From Circinella umbellata (taxonomy: Eukaryota > Mucoromycota > Mucoromycetes > Mucorales > Lichtheimiaceae): a stretch of DNA of 64,000 nucleotides. Position 1 is the first letter of the stretch. Every line of letters starts with the position of its first letter. The stretch lies in NCBI GenBank assembly GCA_025093555.1, contig JAIWNF010000002.1, forward strand, positions 1,178,001-1,242,000, in the 5' to 3' direction. Both the position numbers and the translations under genes were made by a program. Shown in pieces: positions 9,512 to 21,825 of the stretch. The notes below the pieces were generated by a model. It saw nothing but the letters and a program-made list of their open reading frames with translations, was not told the DNA's origin and made no database searches.

Positions 9512-12500
9512 AGTTGGTTCAAAAAGAAGAAACTAGCTTTTTTTGTTGAAGTAATAATAATAAGTGTCCATGATACTGTTAAATATTTTGTCTAGAACAA
9601 CCTTTTTTTCATTTCAAATAAAACCCCCTTATTTGTAAAGATGTTTACAGATATACAACTACCTACTTTCTTTTTTTGGTGGGAAATTAAAGTATGGTTT
9701 TAATACAATATTGTTTCCGGAAAGTTTACAAAGTTTTGAAGAAAATGACCTGTTTTTGGTTAGACACTTAATAAAGAAAGCATATGCTTATAAGCTCAAG
9801 TCCATCAGTCTTCTAATAACTATAATATATAAATTTTAACCTAATATAAAAAAAAACTTGTTGTGGCGCGGGAAAAATTGTTAAGCACCATAGAAGACAG
9901 TATCACAGGATCAAGAAATCTATATATAGTCGTAATTTACCAAAGATATTATTAATGTATCTACGTATTATTATGGAAAAATAACTTTACAGAATAATTC
10001 ATCCCGTCCACAATAAATTATAATCCATTGTAATCTTTTCTTTTTCTTCTTGGTTAAATAACTAGTTTTATGTCATGCCTATTAAACTATAACAATAATG
10101 ATAGTATAATTTTACTAATAGCATAAAGTCTTCTAATGATTTGGATAAGTACAGCTATTATAGATGCTATTGGTAATAATGTGTTACGAACGGGTTAGAA
10201 TATACGTAACAGAACATGCATATATACCTGTGGTAGGAAAATCACTCCCTTCTTCTGCTCATTAAGCGCCGCAAGGCCCGACTTGACAATTACCTTTACT
10301 GGTGGCAGATTATTATTAAATATTTGTTATAACAGCAGTAGTAGAAGTGTCTACATATAGCTGGAAAAGACGGGAGAAATAATAAAGACCAACCAAAATT
10401 ATGTCTTTTATAAAAGCTACAATGTATTCCATAAAATATACAATTTTAATAGAATATAGGTGAATGACTTCAGTATATAAATGTTAGAAAAATATAGTTT
10501 ATTATAGATTGCTATGGAAGTCACCATTGAATAATACTCATCCCCCTGTACATTACATTTATAAATAATATAATAGTCACTTTCGCAAGATAACTTACAA
10601 ACTATCACTATAATAATAAATGAATAAACAAATAATGACGATAGAAAAAATGTTGAAAAAATACTCGTTTTTATTTTTATTCTTATATAAATGACACGCC
10701 AATTTTCACTATTTTGTGTTATATCCCATTTATTTATCAACCCTTAAAGCAACAAAGTAATAACAACAGGATATAGTATATGTTATTTTTGCTTTCTTCA
10801 AATTAAACAGAGAATGTTAATTGTTATTATTTCAAATTAATAACAAATAACTTAAAAAAATATGTTACGTAAATTAAAAAGAATGTATATTATTGTTGTT
10901 TAGCGCGGACATATGGGCCGTCAGTATTACATTATATCAACGAGGTGATTGATTATATATGGAATTACTCTTGAATGAGTATAAATATAATAAGGTAATT
11001 ATTCAGTATGCATGTACGTACATGTTGTATTATCATTATAGTGTGCAAATAGATACTTTTTATGCACAAAGTGTAATGTACATCAATGATTTTCAGGGGC
11101 TAATTTTTTTCATCCTAAATAAAAAAATAAAAAGGAGGTGAAATGATCGCTAAGACTGTAGCCCACAACATTCCCTAAAAACAAAACAAAACACAACGAT
11201 GACTTAAAAATAAATGAGGCACTTGCCACAAATCATAATGTCATATACTAAATTATAATATTAGACGAACTTTTATTTCGGCAATAGGATGGAATGGTAC
11301 ATTATTAATTTACCATAGTCTGGCAATATTCAAGATTATCTCTACAATACAAAGCTTTTACATAATAATAATAGACATCTTTCATTATCCCTTTTCTTAC
11401 CCCTTGAATAATGAATGCGAGGGAAAAATTACAAATTAGAACTCATATACACATAAAACATTGTTGTTATGTTTGTCATTTAAAAAAGAAAAAATTGTTC
11501 TTATTATTTACTATAACAGAAAGAATTATCAAACTGTTTCTAAATAAGAATAGACAGTTTTTTTTGTGCAAGCTCATTTGGTTGGCTTATAAATTAATAG
11601 CATTTGGTTTACTATGCTTCAGTATTATAGTACGTCTCCTATTATTATATAGATTTGTATATCATTTTATAGAATGGCCAATTTTATTCTATTTTTACTA
11701 TCAAACATAATAAAACAAAAGAAAAATAGACATTAACTAGCTAAATTGTATTGTATTTTATGCAACAGTATATTTCCATCTTATTATTAATATGTTTGCG
11801 TAGTAATGTTCATGAACGGGCGTTTTTTTCTTTCTCTTACTATCATTGCCCCTTTTTCTAAATTACCTCTTTAGAAAACTCATTTTATATATATATTTTT
11901 TTTTCATTCAATCTGAAGAAAAATCTCATAAGAAAAAAAAAGACAAATAACTGATAGGAGATAAAAAAATTCGACAAGGAAGAACAAGGGATAATAAAGG
12001 AAGAGACTAAAGAAACAGAAGTAGGCAAGGAAATGATAATAGTAAAATATGCTTTTTACGATAATTAGTGACGGTGAAATGAAAAATAAATAAATAATTA
12101 TCTTGATTATCGATGACCTACTAATAAAAAAAATGAAGAAGTATTTTATTATGCATAAATGGTGAAAATGGGAAGATGATAAAATACATGCACGCATACA
12201 CACACATAAATATACATCATATGCAATCTGACCTTTTTTTTCTTAGGAAAACGAAATATGTGAGTTGAGCACAGTCCTTTTTTTTTCAAACATGCTAACT
12301 ATACTTATTTTTTCTTTCAAAAAAAGCAAAATCGAGATATAGCATCTTATCATTTGGCATGCATTTGATATATAACAAAACGTGGTTACTAAGTATTTTT
12401 TTTTCATTAACATCAACATTATCCCTGCTTTATCATTAAAAAGAGTAGCCACAAAGAAACGTTTTTCTTTAACTACGTGATTCTCGTGCCTTCAATACCA

Positions 12501-13779
12501 TATAATATTTACAACAGCAATAATAAATAAGAAGAAAAATGACAAAAAACCACCTCAAGGAAAATTTCTTTAATCAGTAATGAAAAAGTGGAGATTCTTC
12601 TCTCAAAATATTTATCATATAATAATACATACTATCCCGCCGACAACATTAAAGAGTAAAGGCAGGGGAAATTATCGTAAAACTACGGAGAGACGCCATA
12701 CCACGTTGCTGAAAAAGAAAAATGAATATGTAAGGACAGCGTGCAGGATCAAGATATATTCCCCTAACGTCGAAAGAAGAGAAGAAAGAGGAGGTTTTAT
12801 AAATCACTAGTGACAATGGTACGTAATAATAATAGAAAATAGTAACTAGGCAACTACGTAATACAAGCTTTTAATTACATATTAAAAAAAACTACGCAGT
12901 TGACAAGCAAAAAATAAAAAGAGAGGAAGCAAAAATAAAAATGCGCGCACAGATAACTGTTTCTTTTGTAATTTTCTTTTATAATTCTCTAGCACGTGGT
13001 TATTATTTAACAAAAAACTAAATGGTAACTCATCGTAGTAGTAAAAACAAATGAAATTAATATCTTTAAACAAAACGTAAAATACTCGGAAAAGTTATCA
13101 ATCGAGAATAATTACTTTTTAACTACTACGAATATTAGAAGTTATTGAATTAGCGACAATTTTCCAAAAGGAGGTTATAGCTATCATAATAATAAAAGAC
13201 TATTATAGTATGTTGTAAATGCATGAGTAAAAAAAAAGGAATCAAGATTTTCTTTTTCATGGCCCCTACTAGCGGCAGAAAAAAAATAAAAGAAAGAATA
13301 GGATCGCTTTCCCCTTGTTCCCCTTTACTTAACCCCTTATTTTTTTTTTGCTGTACTCTCTCTTTTTTTTTTGTTCTTATTTGATTGATAGAAACAGGCA
13401 TAAAGCGATCCTAACATGATTGTACTTTCTATTTGTGGATCACTTAAATCTGAAAGGTTACCTCAAAAGATCATTTAGTCCACTATTAATACTGGGTTAT
13501 CACTATATACTCTTTTTTTTTTCTGTCGTCGTATTTACACAAATGTGTATTCTCAGGGTCATAAATAACAATAATAGTAATAATAAAATATAGCAATATT
13601 TCAACTATGAAGTAACTTTTTGGTTCGATATGAACTTTCTCCACGCGACTCAGCCGCTTCAATGCATTTCAGCCCTACATACATTTATTAACTGGTTATA
13701 TAATATATTATATCAAATTCACCGAATGAAATAAAAGAACTAACAATAAGTATATTGCATATTTCGCATGGATCTTTAA

Positions 13780-14400
13780 TGTGTTAGTATTATATTTTTA
13801 CCACTTTCATTCATATTCAACCTTCTTTCCTTCCCCCCAAAAAAATTGCTCTTTCTCGGTTCATTCTTTCCCTCAATCGTTCCTCTCCCTCACTCACATA
13901 CACATTCAATCACTTGTTTATCATCTCTATCTCTTATTTATTTATTTTTATTATTTATATGATTTTTATTATTATCTGTGTTTTTTTTATTTACTAATCA
14001 TCAATTCTTTTTAACAAATCTCCCTCCTCAACCCAACCCCCCTCGTTCTCCTATACTCCTTCTTTTTTATTACTTTATTACTTTTAAGATTCTTTTAAAC
14101 CTTCACGCCACTCATAAACACATTTACGCATACACACAAATTCACATCTTATTTATTTTCTCTTCAGATTTTTTCTCTTCTCTTTTCTCTTCAATTGAAA
14201 TTTTTCTTTTTTTACATTTAAAAAAAAAAAAAAAAAACTTCTTTTTTTCCTTTTTATTTACTTTTTTTATTTTTACTTTTTTTTTAATTTTATCAATTTG
14301 CTTGTGTACATCTTCTTTTAAAGTTATTAATTGCTTAACCCTAATCAACTCAAATACACTTAAAAGTATCAGAAACAACTAAAAAAAAACATTTATAACA
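13780..14400 (+). promoter_or_regulatory. Long pyrimidine-rich leader of the WOPR gene
   Basis: About 600 bp upstream of the WOPR start are strongly C/T-rich on the coding strand. They include a T(8) tract near 13980 and an A run at about 14220-14237. This looks like a long 5' UTR and core promoter. Short ORFs inside it (for example 13781-14014) could act as upstream ORFs. Transcription start is not known. Confidence 0.45.
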
Positions 14401-16610
14401 ATGCCATCAACAAATGAAACTTTTCATGGATTTGTGGAAACTACTACAGATACTTTGCTAATCTTTGAAGCTTGTCGTCGAGGTATATTTCCAAAAATAA
14501 ATCGTCGATTACAAGAAAGAGAACGTGGTGCAGTACAATCTGGTACTGTATTTGTATTTGATGAAAGAGAATCAGGTAAATATATGTTATTTATATAAAA
14601 ATGATCATTTTTACTATATATACATTTTCATAAATTTATTTTTGCGTTTAAATTAACATTATAAAAATTGTTGCTATTGTAAAAGGAATAAAACGATGGA
14701 CAGATGGATTCGTTTGGAGTCCTTCTCGAATTCTCGGTAACTTTTTAATTTATCGTGAGCTTGATGGACGCGACTCAACAACTGACAAACGGCGTGCAAA
14801 TCGAATGTCTGCTGGATCATCATCTGCTGCCATGGGGTATAGTTACTCTCAAGTCAATCACCAAGAATTTGATGACCCTTATCAGCATCACCCACATCAT
14901 CCACATCCTCATCATTCTCATCCTCATCAGGATTATACTAACAGTAACAGAGACATGATGTTAGGAGGAGACACAAATAACAACATGAATAATAATTCTT
15001 CTTCTTCTTCTCCACCAGCGGTTGATCGGAGCCGTGAACGTGCATTAGTTGGATCATTAACAACGTCGTACAACTTTAAAAAAGGAGGGCTTATTAAAAA
15101 AACAATGAGTATTGTCGTAAACGGCTCACCACAACATTTGATTAGTTATTATACTAAAGAAGATGTATTGAATAATCGACTACCGACGCCGTCTTCCATT
15201 CCAGAACTTGCTCAACTTGAAATTTCTCCAGATTTGCTTTTGCGTCAAAGTTTTCGTATCCCTCCAATGACTGAACATACAGCAGCTGATATGATGTTTG
15301 ATACTAAGTCAGAATATCCTTCACCTAGAGCACTTGCTTTATCTCCCTATCCAATGCCAAGTATGTGTTCTTGATACTATTATTAATTATTATTATTATT
15401 CAATGTTTGTGTTGATAATGGATTTTCAAAAAAAAAAAAAAATAACAAACAAACAAAATTTCAACCCCCCTTTTTTTTTATTCTAAAATAATAATTGAAA
15501 AACCTTCTTTTTATTTTTATTTGGACAGGACAACAATTACGTCGACGAGCTTCAGAGTATTCAGAGCCGATCTATACCAGAAAATCATCAAAAACAAGTC
15601 TAGATGGTAATAGCATTCGTGCAATGACACTGGATAATAATAATAGTCCATTTGATAGCAATAGCACTATTTTAGACAGAGGAGGTATACATGGTACTAA
15701 TGGTAATGAAATGGCAACACCTACGACAACACCATACTCACGTGGCAGTAATAACAGCAACAATGTTGCATTGAGCAATAGGGGTCCCATGGTACGATAT
15801 AATACGGCTCCTGAACCTCATGAATTGACCGGAGTTTGTGACCCAATGGGCATATCTAAATGTACGCCAATGATGCCGGTCGGTTATCCAGCAGTAGCAG
15901 ATATGTCATCTCCTCAATCCGCTACAGCAACCGTATTTATGCCTTCACCTACGGTTACTGATCCACGGCCAACAGCTGCTATAGGTCAACCTCCACTACC
16001 TCCGCAACAACAACAACAACAGCAGCAGCAGCAACAACAACAACAACAATCAGCTATCCCTTACCATTTACAAGTCCCTGTACGAACATCACGACATTCG
16101 TTACCAATGTCTGAGAGTCCAGCAAGTAGTACATCCCCTCCACCCTCACCTTTTGGTCACTATGGTCGTTCAATTCCTCGTAAATTATCTTTGGAACAGC
16201 GACAACAACAACAACAACAAAATGGCTACTGGCAACAACAACGAACAAGGGAAGAGGTTTATCGAGATAATCCCCGTTTTTCTGCCGAAGGGTATAACAG
16301 CAGTTTATCACCACCTCAACAAAACCCTCCTAATTCTCACCACCATAATCAACAGCAACAACAAGGTTCAATTTCAAACAGCAGTAATAGTATTCATCAT
16401 GACAATAATAATAACATGATGTTGTTTTCTGAACCTCAACAATCCACTACACCAGTACCATTAGAGGCAACCAAAATTGTTACACCTACTGTCATTGATA
16501 CAAAGCCTCATATGGTATATGCTTCTTCTCCTCAAGTTCATCACCCTTTGACGGCTCCAAAGGACTTCCATCATCCTATGCAGCAATCTAGCCAATTAGA
16601 ATATTATTAA
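14401..16610 (+). CDS. WOPR-domain (Gti1/Pac2 family) transcription factor
   Basis: Three exons, 14401..14575, 14686..15360 and 15529..16610, encode 643 aa. The N-terminus is a WOPR box: ETFHGFVETTTDTLLIFEACRRGIFP, RRLQERERGAVQSG, FVFDERESGIKRWTDGFVWSPSRILGNFLIYREL (residues about 5-90). The second half is at about 175-240 (SLTTSYNFKKGGLIKKTMS..GSPQHLISYYT). A His/Pro- and Ser/Asn-rich linker separates the two halves. The rest is disordered, with a polyglutamine run (about 16008-16050) and many Gln/Ser/Pro segments, typical of activation regions. Relatives (Wor1, Ryp1, Gti1, Pac2) control morphological switching, sporulation or gluconate uptake. I cannot assign it to one paralogue. The long leader suggests post-transcriptional control. 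Confidence 0.92.
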
Positions 16611-18361
16611 TCATCAGCAATATTTTTTTTTATATCATAATCTTTCATCATTCATCATCATTCATCAACGACATCAGCAACAAAAAAAGAAAAAAAAAAG
16701 AATAACATATACATACATAATATTTCACAACATTTTCAATTATTATTATTATTATTTTAACTTGGAATATTATTGCCAAGCTCAATTTTTTTTTCTTTTG
16801 CATTATATTTTAAAACAATTTTGACATTTTTCTTTTTCATTATTCATGCATTTTCCAATCTTCTCTCTTCCCCCAAACACATACTTTCGGTTTTTTTTTT
16901 CTAACTAGTTAATTAACTTTACCTGTTTTTTATTCTTGTTGTCTATGCACGTTCATATACGGTTTTTTTTAATTCTTTTATTCTTATTCTAAGCTTACTT
17001 TATTCTTTTCGGGTTATTGCGACTTTTTTTTATTATTATTTTTTATTTTGCACTTGTAAAATTTTTCTTTCACCTACTATAACATATTTCTATCTCTTTC
17101 TTCTCAAAAAAAACACACACACACAACAACAGCAGCATATATATAACAGTTATTTTTATTTCTTCATTCATTATCATTACTTTCCTATCAAAATCATTAA
17201 GAAATTCAGGCCAGGTTGCTTAAGTCATCATTCATATTATTATTATATGAATTGATCTTTTCAACAAATATTGTTAATAAAACTTTTTTTTTTGAAAAAA
17301 AAATAAAACAATAATCATAAACATAAACATAAACGTTGTAACAACAATATTGACTTTTATTATATTATGTTACCATGGTAATATGGGAGCTAAGTGGCTG
17401 TAATGTTTTTATGGCTATTAATAAATACGGAGGTATATTATAAGAGAGAGAAAGGGTGGTTTTTGAAAGCAGTATTATGTCTGCGTGGTTGCCACGCGTT
17501 CTTATTATCTCATTATGATATGAAAAACGACAGCATATATACTTTTAAGGAAAAGAAAGAACTAGTAAGGAGCTATAAAATAACTAGTAATCACTGCAGT
17601 AAAACACTTTCCGAAAAGATATTTTGAACCACATGGAGAAATTACCTTCCTTAGTCTTTACTATACCAATTATATCATAGAAAACAAAAAGAAGTAGGGG
17701 TTTATAGATTTATTATGTATAATATTGTATGTTTGCATTATACATCAATACTGGCAGGTAATACGCAAATGACCAAGAGCCGAAGATAAGAAAAAAATAG
17801 GAGCAAAATGAAACGCCTCACCATGTTGTATATTACAACGTCTATAACATTTTAGGTATAACGTATCTTTATATAATACTTGTTTTAGGAAATAAAGAAT
17901 AGCTTGTTTTCCCTTATTGCTCATCGTTTTTTGCAAGTATATCATCGTCATAGTTTATTTATTTATTATTTATTGCATGTCATCCATTCTTTCTCACTCT
18001 CCTGTACCCAGCCCCCCTTCCTCCCCTTTTTCGTATTTGGACGATAGCTAATCAATAAATCACGTAATAATTGTAAGTTTTCCACTCCCTCGTCCTGTTT
18101 ACCTTTCTTCCCCTTGCTTTCTCAGTTAAAATACAGTAGAGCACTGAAATATTTTTTTTCTCCTTCTCATTAATTTATCGCTAAGTAGTTGAATGTAGGT
18201 TGTCGATATATATGGATTAGATATCAATGAGACGAGAGTAAAATAAGTTTATATATACGTTTTTTGCTGCTTTTTTGTGCTTTTGTGCTTTTTTTTTTAT
18301 AATTATTTACATATTGATTGATAAAAAAAGAAAATAATATATATAATGATATTTCATTTAG
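16611..18361. other. Tail-to-tail intergenic region, 1.75 kb
   Basis: 3' flanks of the WOPR gene and of the securin-like gene. T-rich stretches and ATT repeats cover 16611-17200. An island with more balanced composition (17380-17560) holds a weak ORF (MAVMFLWLLINTEVYYKRE) with no recognised family. No RNA gene found. Confidence 0.45.
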
Positions 18362-19923
18362 TTAGCAAATAACTTGTTGTTGACCGAGATATTCGTCAAC
18401 ATCGAATAAATGATCAGCAAAGAGCAGTGAATGTAATTCGGAATCTTGTTCAGTTTCTTCAATATCTGTAACAAGCGTAAAAAAGGGATCATGTTTCAAA
18501 TCATCCAATAAATCGAATTCTATCATGATGGATTAATTAGCTTTCCATGTGTTCATGTGGTATTTTTTTTTAGTTTCTTTTACATACCTTCAGTATTGAT
18601 ATCATCATCGTTAATCCAGTTATCAATAATTAAAAGACCTTCTTCATCTTCATTATCAAATAAAACAGGAATAGTTTCATTATCGATAATATCTTTACAT
18701 TCATATGCATTGATATCGGGTAAGAATTCAGAGAATTCGGATACATCAATAGCAACTTCAGGTTCATATTCAAGTTCTAATATACATATATATATATATA
18801 AACATATCACCAATAAAGAGAAAAAAAATCAGTATGGAATACAAAAACATATTATATAATGTGAATATAAAAACTAGTATATTTTTTTACCTGTTTCTTT
18901 TGGTGGACCATATTCAACTTCTGATGGATAAACAACTTTTTCTAAGTTAAGAGTTCCAGTTTCTTCTTCTTTTGTTGTTATTGTTGTTATTGGTTTTTCA
19001 ATATCAATAAACGATTCTTCTTTTTCAATGAAATTATCACACTCATCAATAGGATCAATATGAATTTGTGATAATTCTACTTGTTCTTTTTCTTCTTGTT
19101 CATGATTGATCGATTTATCATAAATGTTAAAGTCAAGTCTGTCATTAAAAGCTGAGAAATCAAGATCCACTTCAGGAACAAAGGATAATTCTTCTAAATA
19201 GGAAAAATATTTCCTTTCTCTTTTTTTTAGCATGAATATTATTCTTATTTAGAATTTTTGGAAGCAAGGAAAAATATCATTACCTTCTTCATTATTACGA
19301 TAGACTTGTTCAATACGTTTTGTACTGGTACTTGTAGTTTCAATTTCTACTCGTTTTGTAACTGGTGATAAGGTCTCTAAATCTATTCATTTATCATTAT
19401 TTTTGAAAAAGTAATCAGTTGCCTTGTAATGTATAATCGAATTCAATATCAATATTATTCATACTTGATCCTGAACGTTTTACTGGTGTAATAGCTGATT
19501 TCTTTCGTGTTGGACTTGTTATTGTTGATGTTGTTGTACCGATATTTTCTTTATCAGTAAATACTTTAAATTTAGATCCTTCTAATGTATAGAAAATAAA
19601 AAGCAAGTCCAAATTTATATATAAATATATTTCCAATTGAAGCATTTTAAAAAGAGTATATAACGAGTTTCTTTACTTTGAGTAGTGGGGGTGGAAATGC
19701 TTCTATCCTTTTCATTTGTTTTTGTAGAAGAGAATGATTGAATAGATCGTTGTTGGTTAACATCTTTATCTTTTAAAAGAGGGGTCGATGGATCATTATT
19801 CGTGGATGGTTGTTGCAAGTCTTGTTTTCCACTTGGGGAAGTGGCAACAATGCCGTCATTTTCTCCATTCTTTTTATGGTGTTGGGTCACTCCACGTGTA
19901 TTTTCAGATCTAGCTCGCAACAT
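18362..19923 (-). CDS. Putative securin (Pds1/Cut2-like separase inhibitor)
   Basis: Six exons, complement of 18362..18519, 18588..18776, 18891..19193, 19284..19376, 19423..19581 and 19677..19923, encode 382 aa. The N-terminal half is basic, with a KEN box (TDKENI, residues 91-96) like those recognised by APC/C-Cdh1. The C-terminal half is acidic and contains EYGPPKE, resembling the EYMPP motif of fungal securins. Two related segments, ELSFVPEVDLDFSAF and ELEYEPEVAIDVSEF, open exons 4 and 5. Intron 2 is a 46-nt GC-AG intron. Two copies of CGCGAAATTCC lie about 90-115 bp upstream of the ATG, fitting G1/S control. Securins are poorly conserved, so the call rests on architecture; another APC/C substrate is possible. 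Confidence 0.5.
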
Positions 19924-20012
19924 GTCCGTTCAATTTATTGTGAGATGTTAAATGCAAAGATAGAGAAATAAAATAGGAGAAAAACAGTTTAGGTTGACGA
20001 AAAAAAAAAGAT

Positions 20013-20038
20013 CGCGAAATTCCTGAACGCGAAATTCC
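20013..20038. promoter_or_regulatory. Two direct CGCGAAATTCC boxes (E2F/MBF-like)
   Basis: CGCGAAATTCC occurs at 20013-20023 and again at 20028-20038, in the same orientation and 15 bp apart. This is 90-115 bp upstream of the securin-like ATG. Read on the gene's own strand each is GGAATTTCGCG, containing TTTCGCG, which resembles E2F and MBF/SBF cell-cycle sites. Confidence 0.5.
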
Positions 20039-21054
20039 GCAACGTTTTCCTTATGCAAAAAAAAACAAAAGAATCTAATTTGTTGTCGTTTTATAAATAT
20101 AATCACACAACCTCTTATTTCATTCTTCCGAAGGATTTATATATTACTATTAAATACGTAAGTGTAGCTTGCTGTTGATATTATACGTCTTTTGTTATTG
20201 TGACATAGTTATCTTTTATAAATGCAGTTGAGATGTATATATGTATTTTTCCATGGTTTTTGATACGAATTCCTTGTCACAAAACTGGACGGAATTTCAC
20301 TATCTCGTCACCAAATTTGTCAACGCCAAACAAAATAATCATTGTTCTTACTTACATTTTAAATAATTCCCTTGATCAAACGTTTTTATATCACTAGTAG
20401 CGTAGCTATGGATACTTATCACTTCTTCGAGCAGGCCCCTCTTTTTGGAGGCATTACAGATGTAATTCATTAGCAAGTACTTTAAATACTTTAGTAGTAG
20501 TCTGTGTACTATCGAATGGATAACAACAAAAATGATGAAGTAGCAAATGCGGCGAGAGACACTTGCTGGACGTTACCATACAAAGTTATCTGATCATGCC
20601 GCTCGAACATACCCTAATGTATTAGAAGAAAAAAACTTTGTCTTTTTTTTTATTACTACCCTATGTGATTTTGCAACCAATAACAACGTGCTATAGTGGA
20701 GTCAATATAAACTCTAGATTACGGACTACACGTTACAAGCAGCTGCAGCCGCTGAATCATGTGGTAATCGCCGCTAAATGACTTTTAGTTGATTAAAATC
20801 ATACTAATAGTATCGTAATTTATATAACCAAGCAATCTTAAATTGTCTATCTCATTAATTATTATTTACAATGACGGAACGTGGATGCTTGTGGTTACGA
20901 AGAATACAACAAAAAAAAGCCAACTACAAAATATTCTACGTAGAAAGTCCTTTTTTTATCCATCCATGTACTATGTGATTTACATGTACCTATGTATTCG
21001 AAATAGTCATTAAACAATACTGAGACCATCGTAAAATGAATTATAATAGCCTGC

Positions 21055-21250
21055 TGAATATTGTGATGTGCTTCAACAAGATAAAGCTATTGAAGCTCGG
21101 CGTGTTAGACTGGAAAACATGAAGTGATGTGAAATTTTAAAGGATGAATCAAAGATAGCGCAAATGTAAAAATCTTACAACGTAAAGTTGGAAATTGTAC
21201 CATGCGCAATAGTTACCCTCAGCAAAAGTAAAAATGGGAGGGACGCAAAG
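21055..21250 (+). pseudogene. Possible gene relic, unidentified
   Basis: One frame reads AEYCDVLQQDKAIEARR..ENMK, stop, CEILKDESKIAQM, stop, KSYNVKLEIVPCAIV, with only two stops in about 65 codons and balanced composition. Neither splice sites nor a start are convincing. It could be a decayed coding sequence or chance. Confidence 0.2.
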
Positions 21251-21825
21251 TATTAGTAAGTTAAAAGATATGAAAAATAGCAGTTACAGTATGTTGTGGG
21301 GAAGGGGGGAAGAACGTTCTCACAGTAAGTAGATTTTGTATCACTTCAGCAGGAAATACTTGCGTCTTTGTGCTACATCTTTCTTTTTATTGGGTTGTAT
21401 TAATTTTATATGAATCTATGATATCATGACTTAAAAAACAAAAACATTTTATAATTCAAGTATTGCTTTATTATAAAACTATTTATAATAAATAGTAAAA
21501 TAATGAATACATCAAATAGATCTTATAGTTGTTCTCATTGTTATTTACATTTTAAATAAGGTATAATATAATTAGAACATGACGGTGCTCTAATTAAAAT
21601 TCTTTTGGCTGCATTATATAAGTTTATATTTGACACAGTTGTACAAACCAGAAAGGGGCAAACCCTCTTTGTCCTCAAGGGTGTGATTTTTTTTTATTTC
21701 TCTTTTTTTCCCTTCTCTATCGTCTTTTATTGCTCTATAACACTTTAGCTTTTTCCATACACTTTTTTTTATCTACAAAGAAAATAAAAAGAGAAAAAAA
21801 AAAGTTACATAGCGTATATTTAGTA

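Larger units (their letters stand above)
6272..13779. other. 7.5-kb AT-rich region without a supportable gene
   Basis: ORF content here is short, AT-driven and dominated by Ile/Tyr/Lys/Phe, with no family recognised. It contains A/T tracts, scattered short islands of more mixed composition (near 6690-6800, 8040-8200, 10255-10310 and 12655-12790) and a 27-nt T run at 9485-9511. No intact transposase or reverse transcriptase, no tRNA and no terminal repeat were found by eye. It may be gene desert, decayed mobile DNA or non-coding transcription units. Confidence 0.5.
19924..21825. other. Divergent intergenic region, 1.9 kb
   Basis: Holds the promoters of the securin-like gene (left) and the Sac2 gene (right). 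The middle (20400-21300) has patches of less AT-rich DNA with short open frames interrupted by stops, for example 20519-20596 and 21055-21250. No intact gene was found. Confidence 0.45.

Noticed and set aside
11904..12203. Minus ORF of 99 aa rich in Phe/Ile/Ser
   Set aside because: Composition-driven AT ORF with no family, splice or neighbour support.
12580..12810. Plus ORF of 76 aa with basic residues
   Set aside because: No recognised domain; mixed composition alone is not enough. Mentioned as an island in the desert.
13610..13680. GGTTCGA-like patch considered as a tRNA B box
   Set aside because: No matching A box, acceptor stem or cloverleaf could be drawn.
14142..14378. Lys/Phe-rich minus ORF
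   Set aside because: Antisense of the T/C-rich WOPR leader, including an A run.
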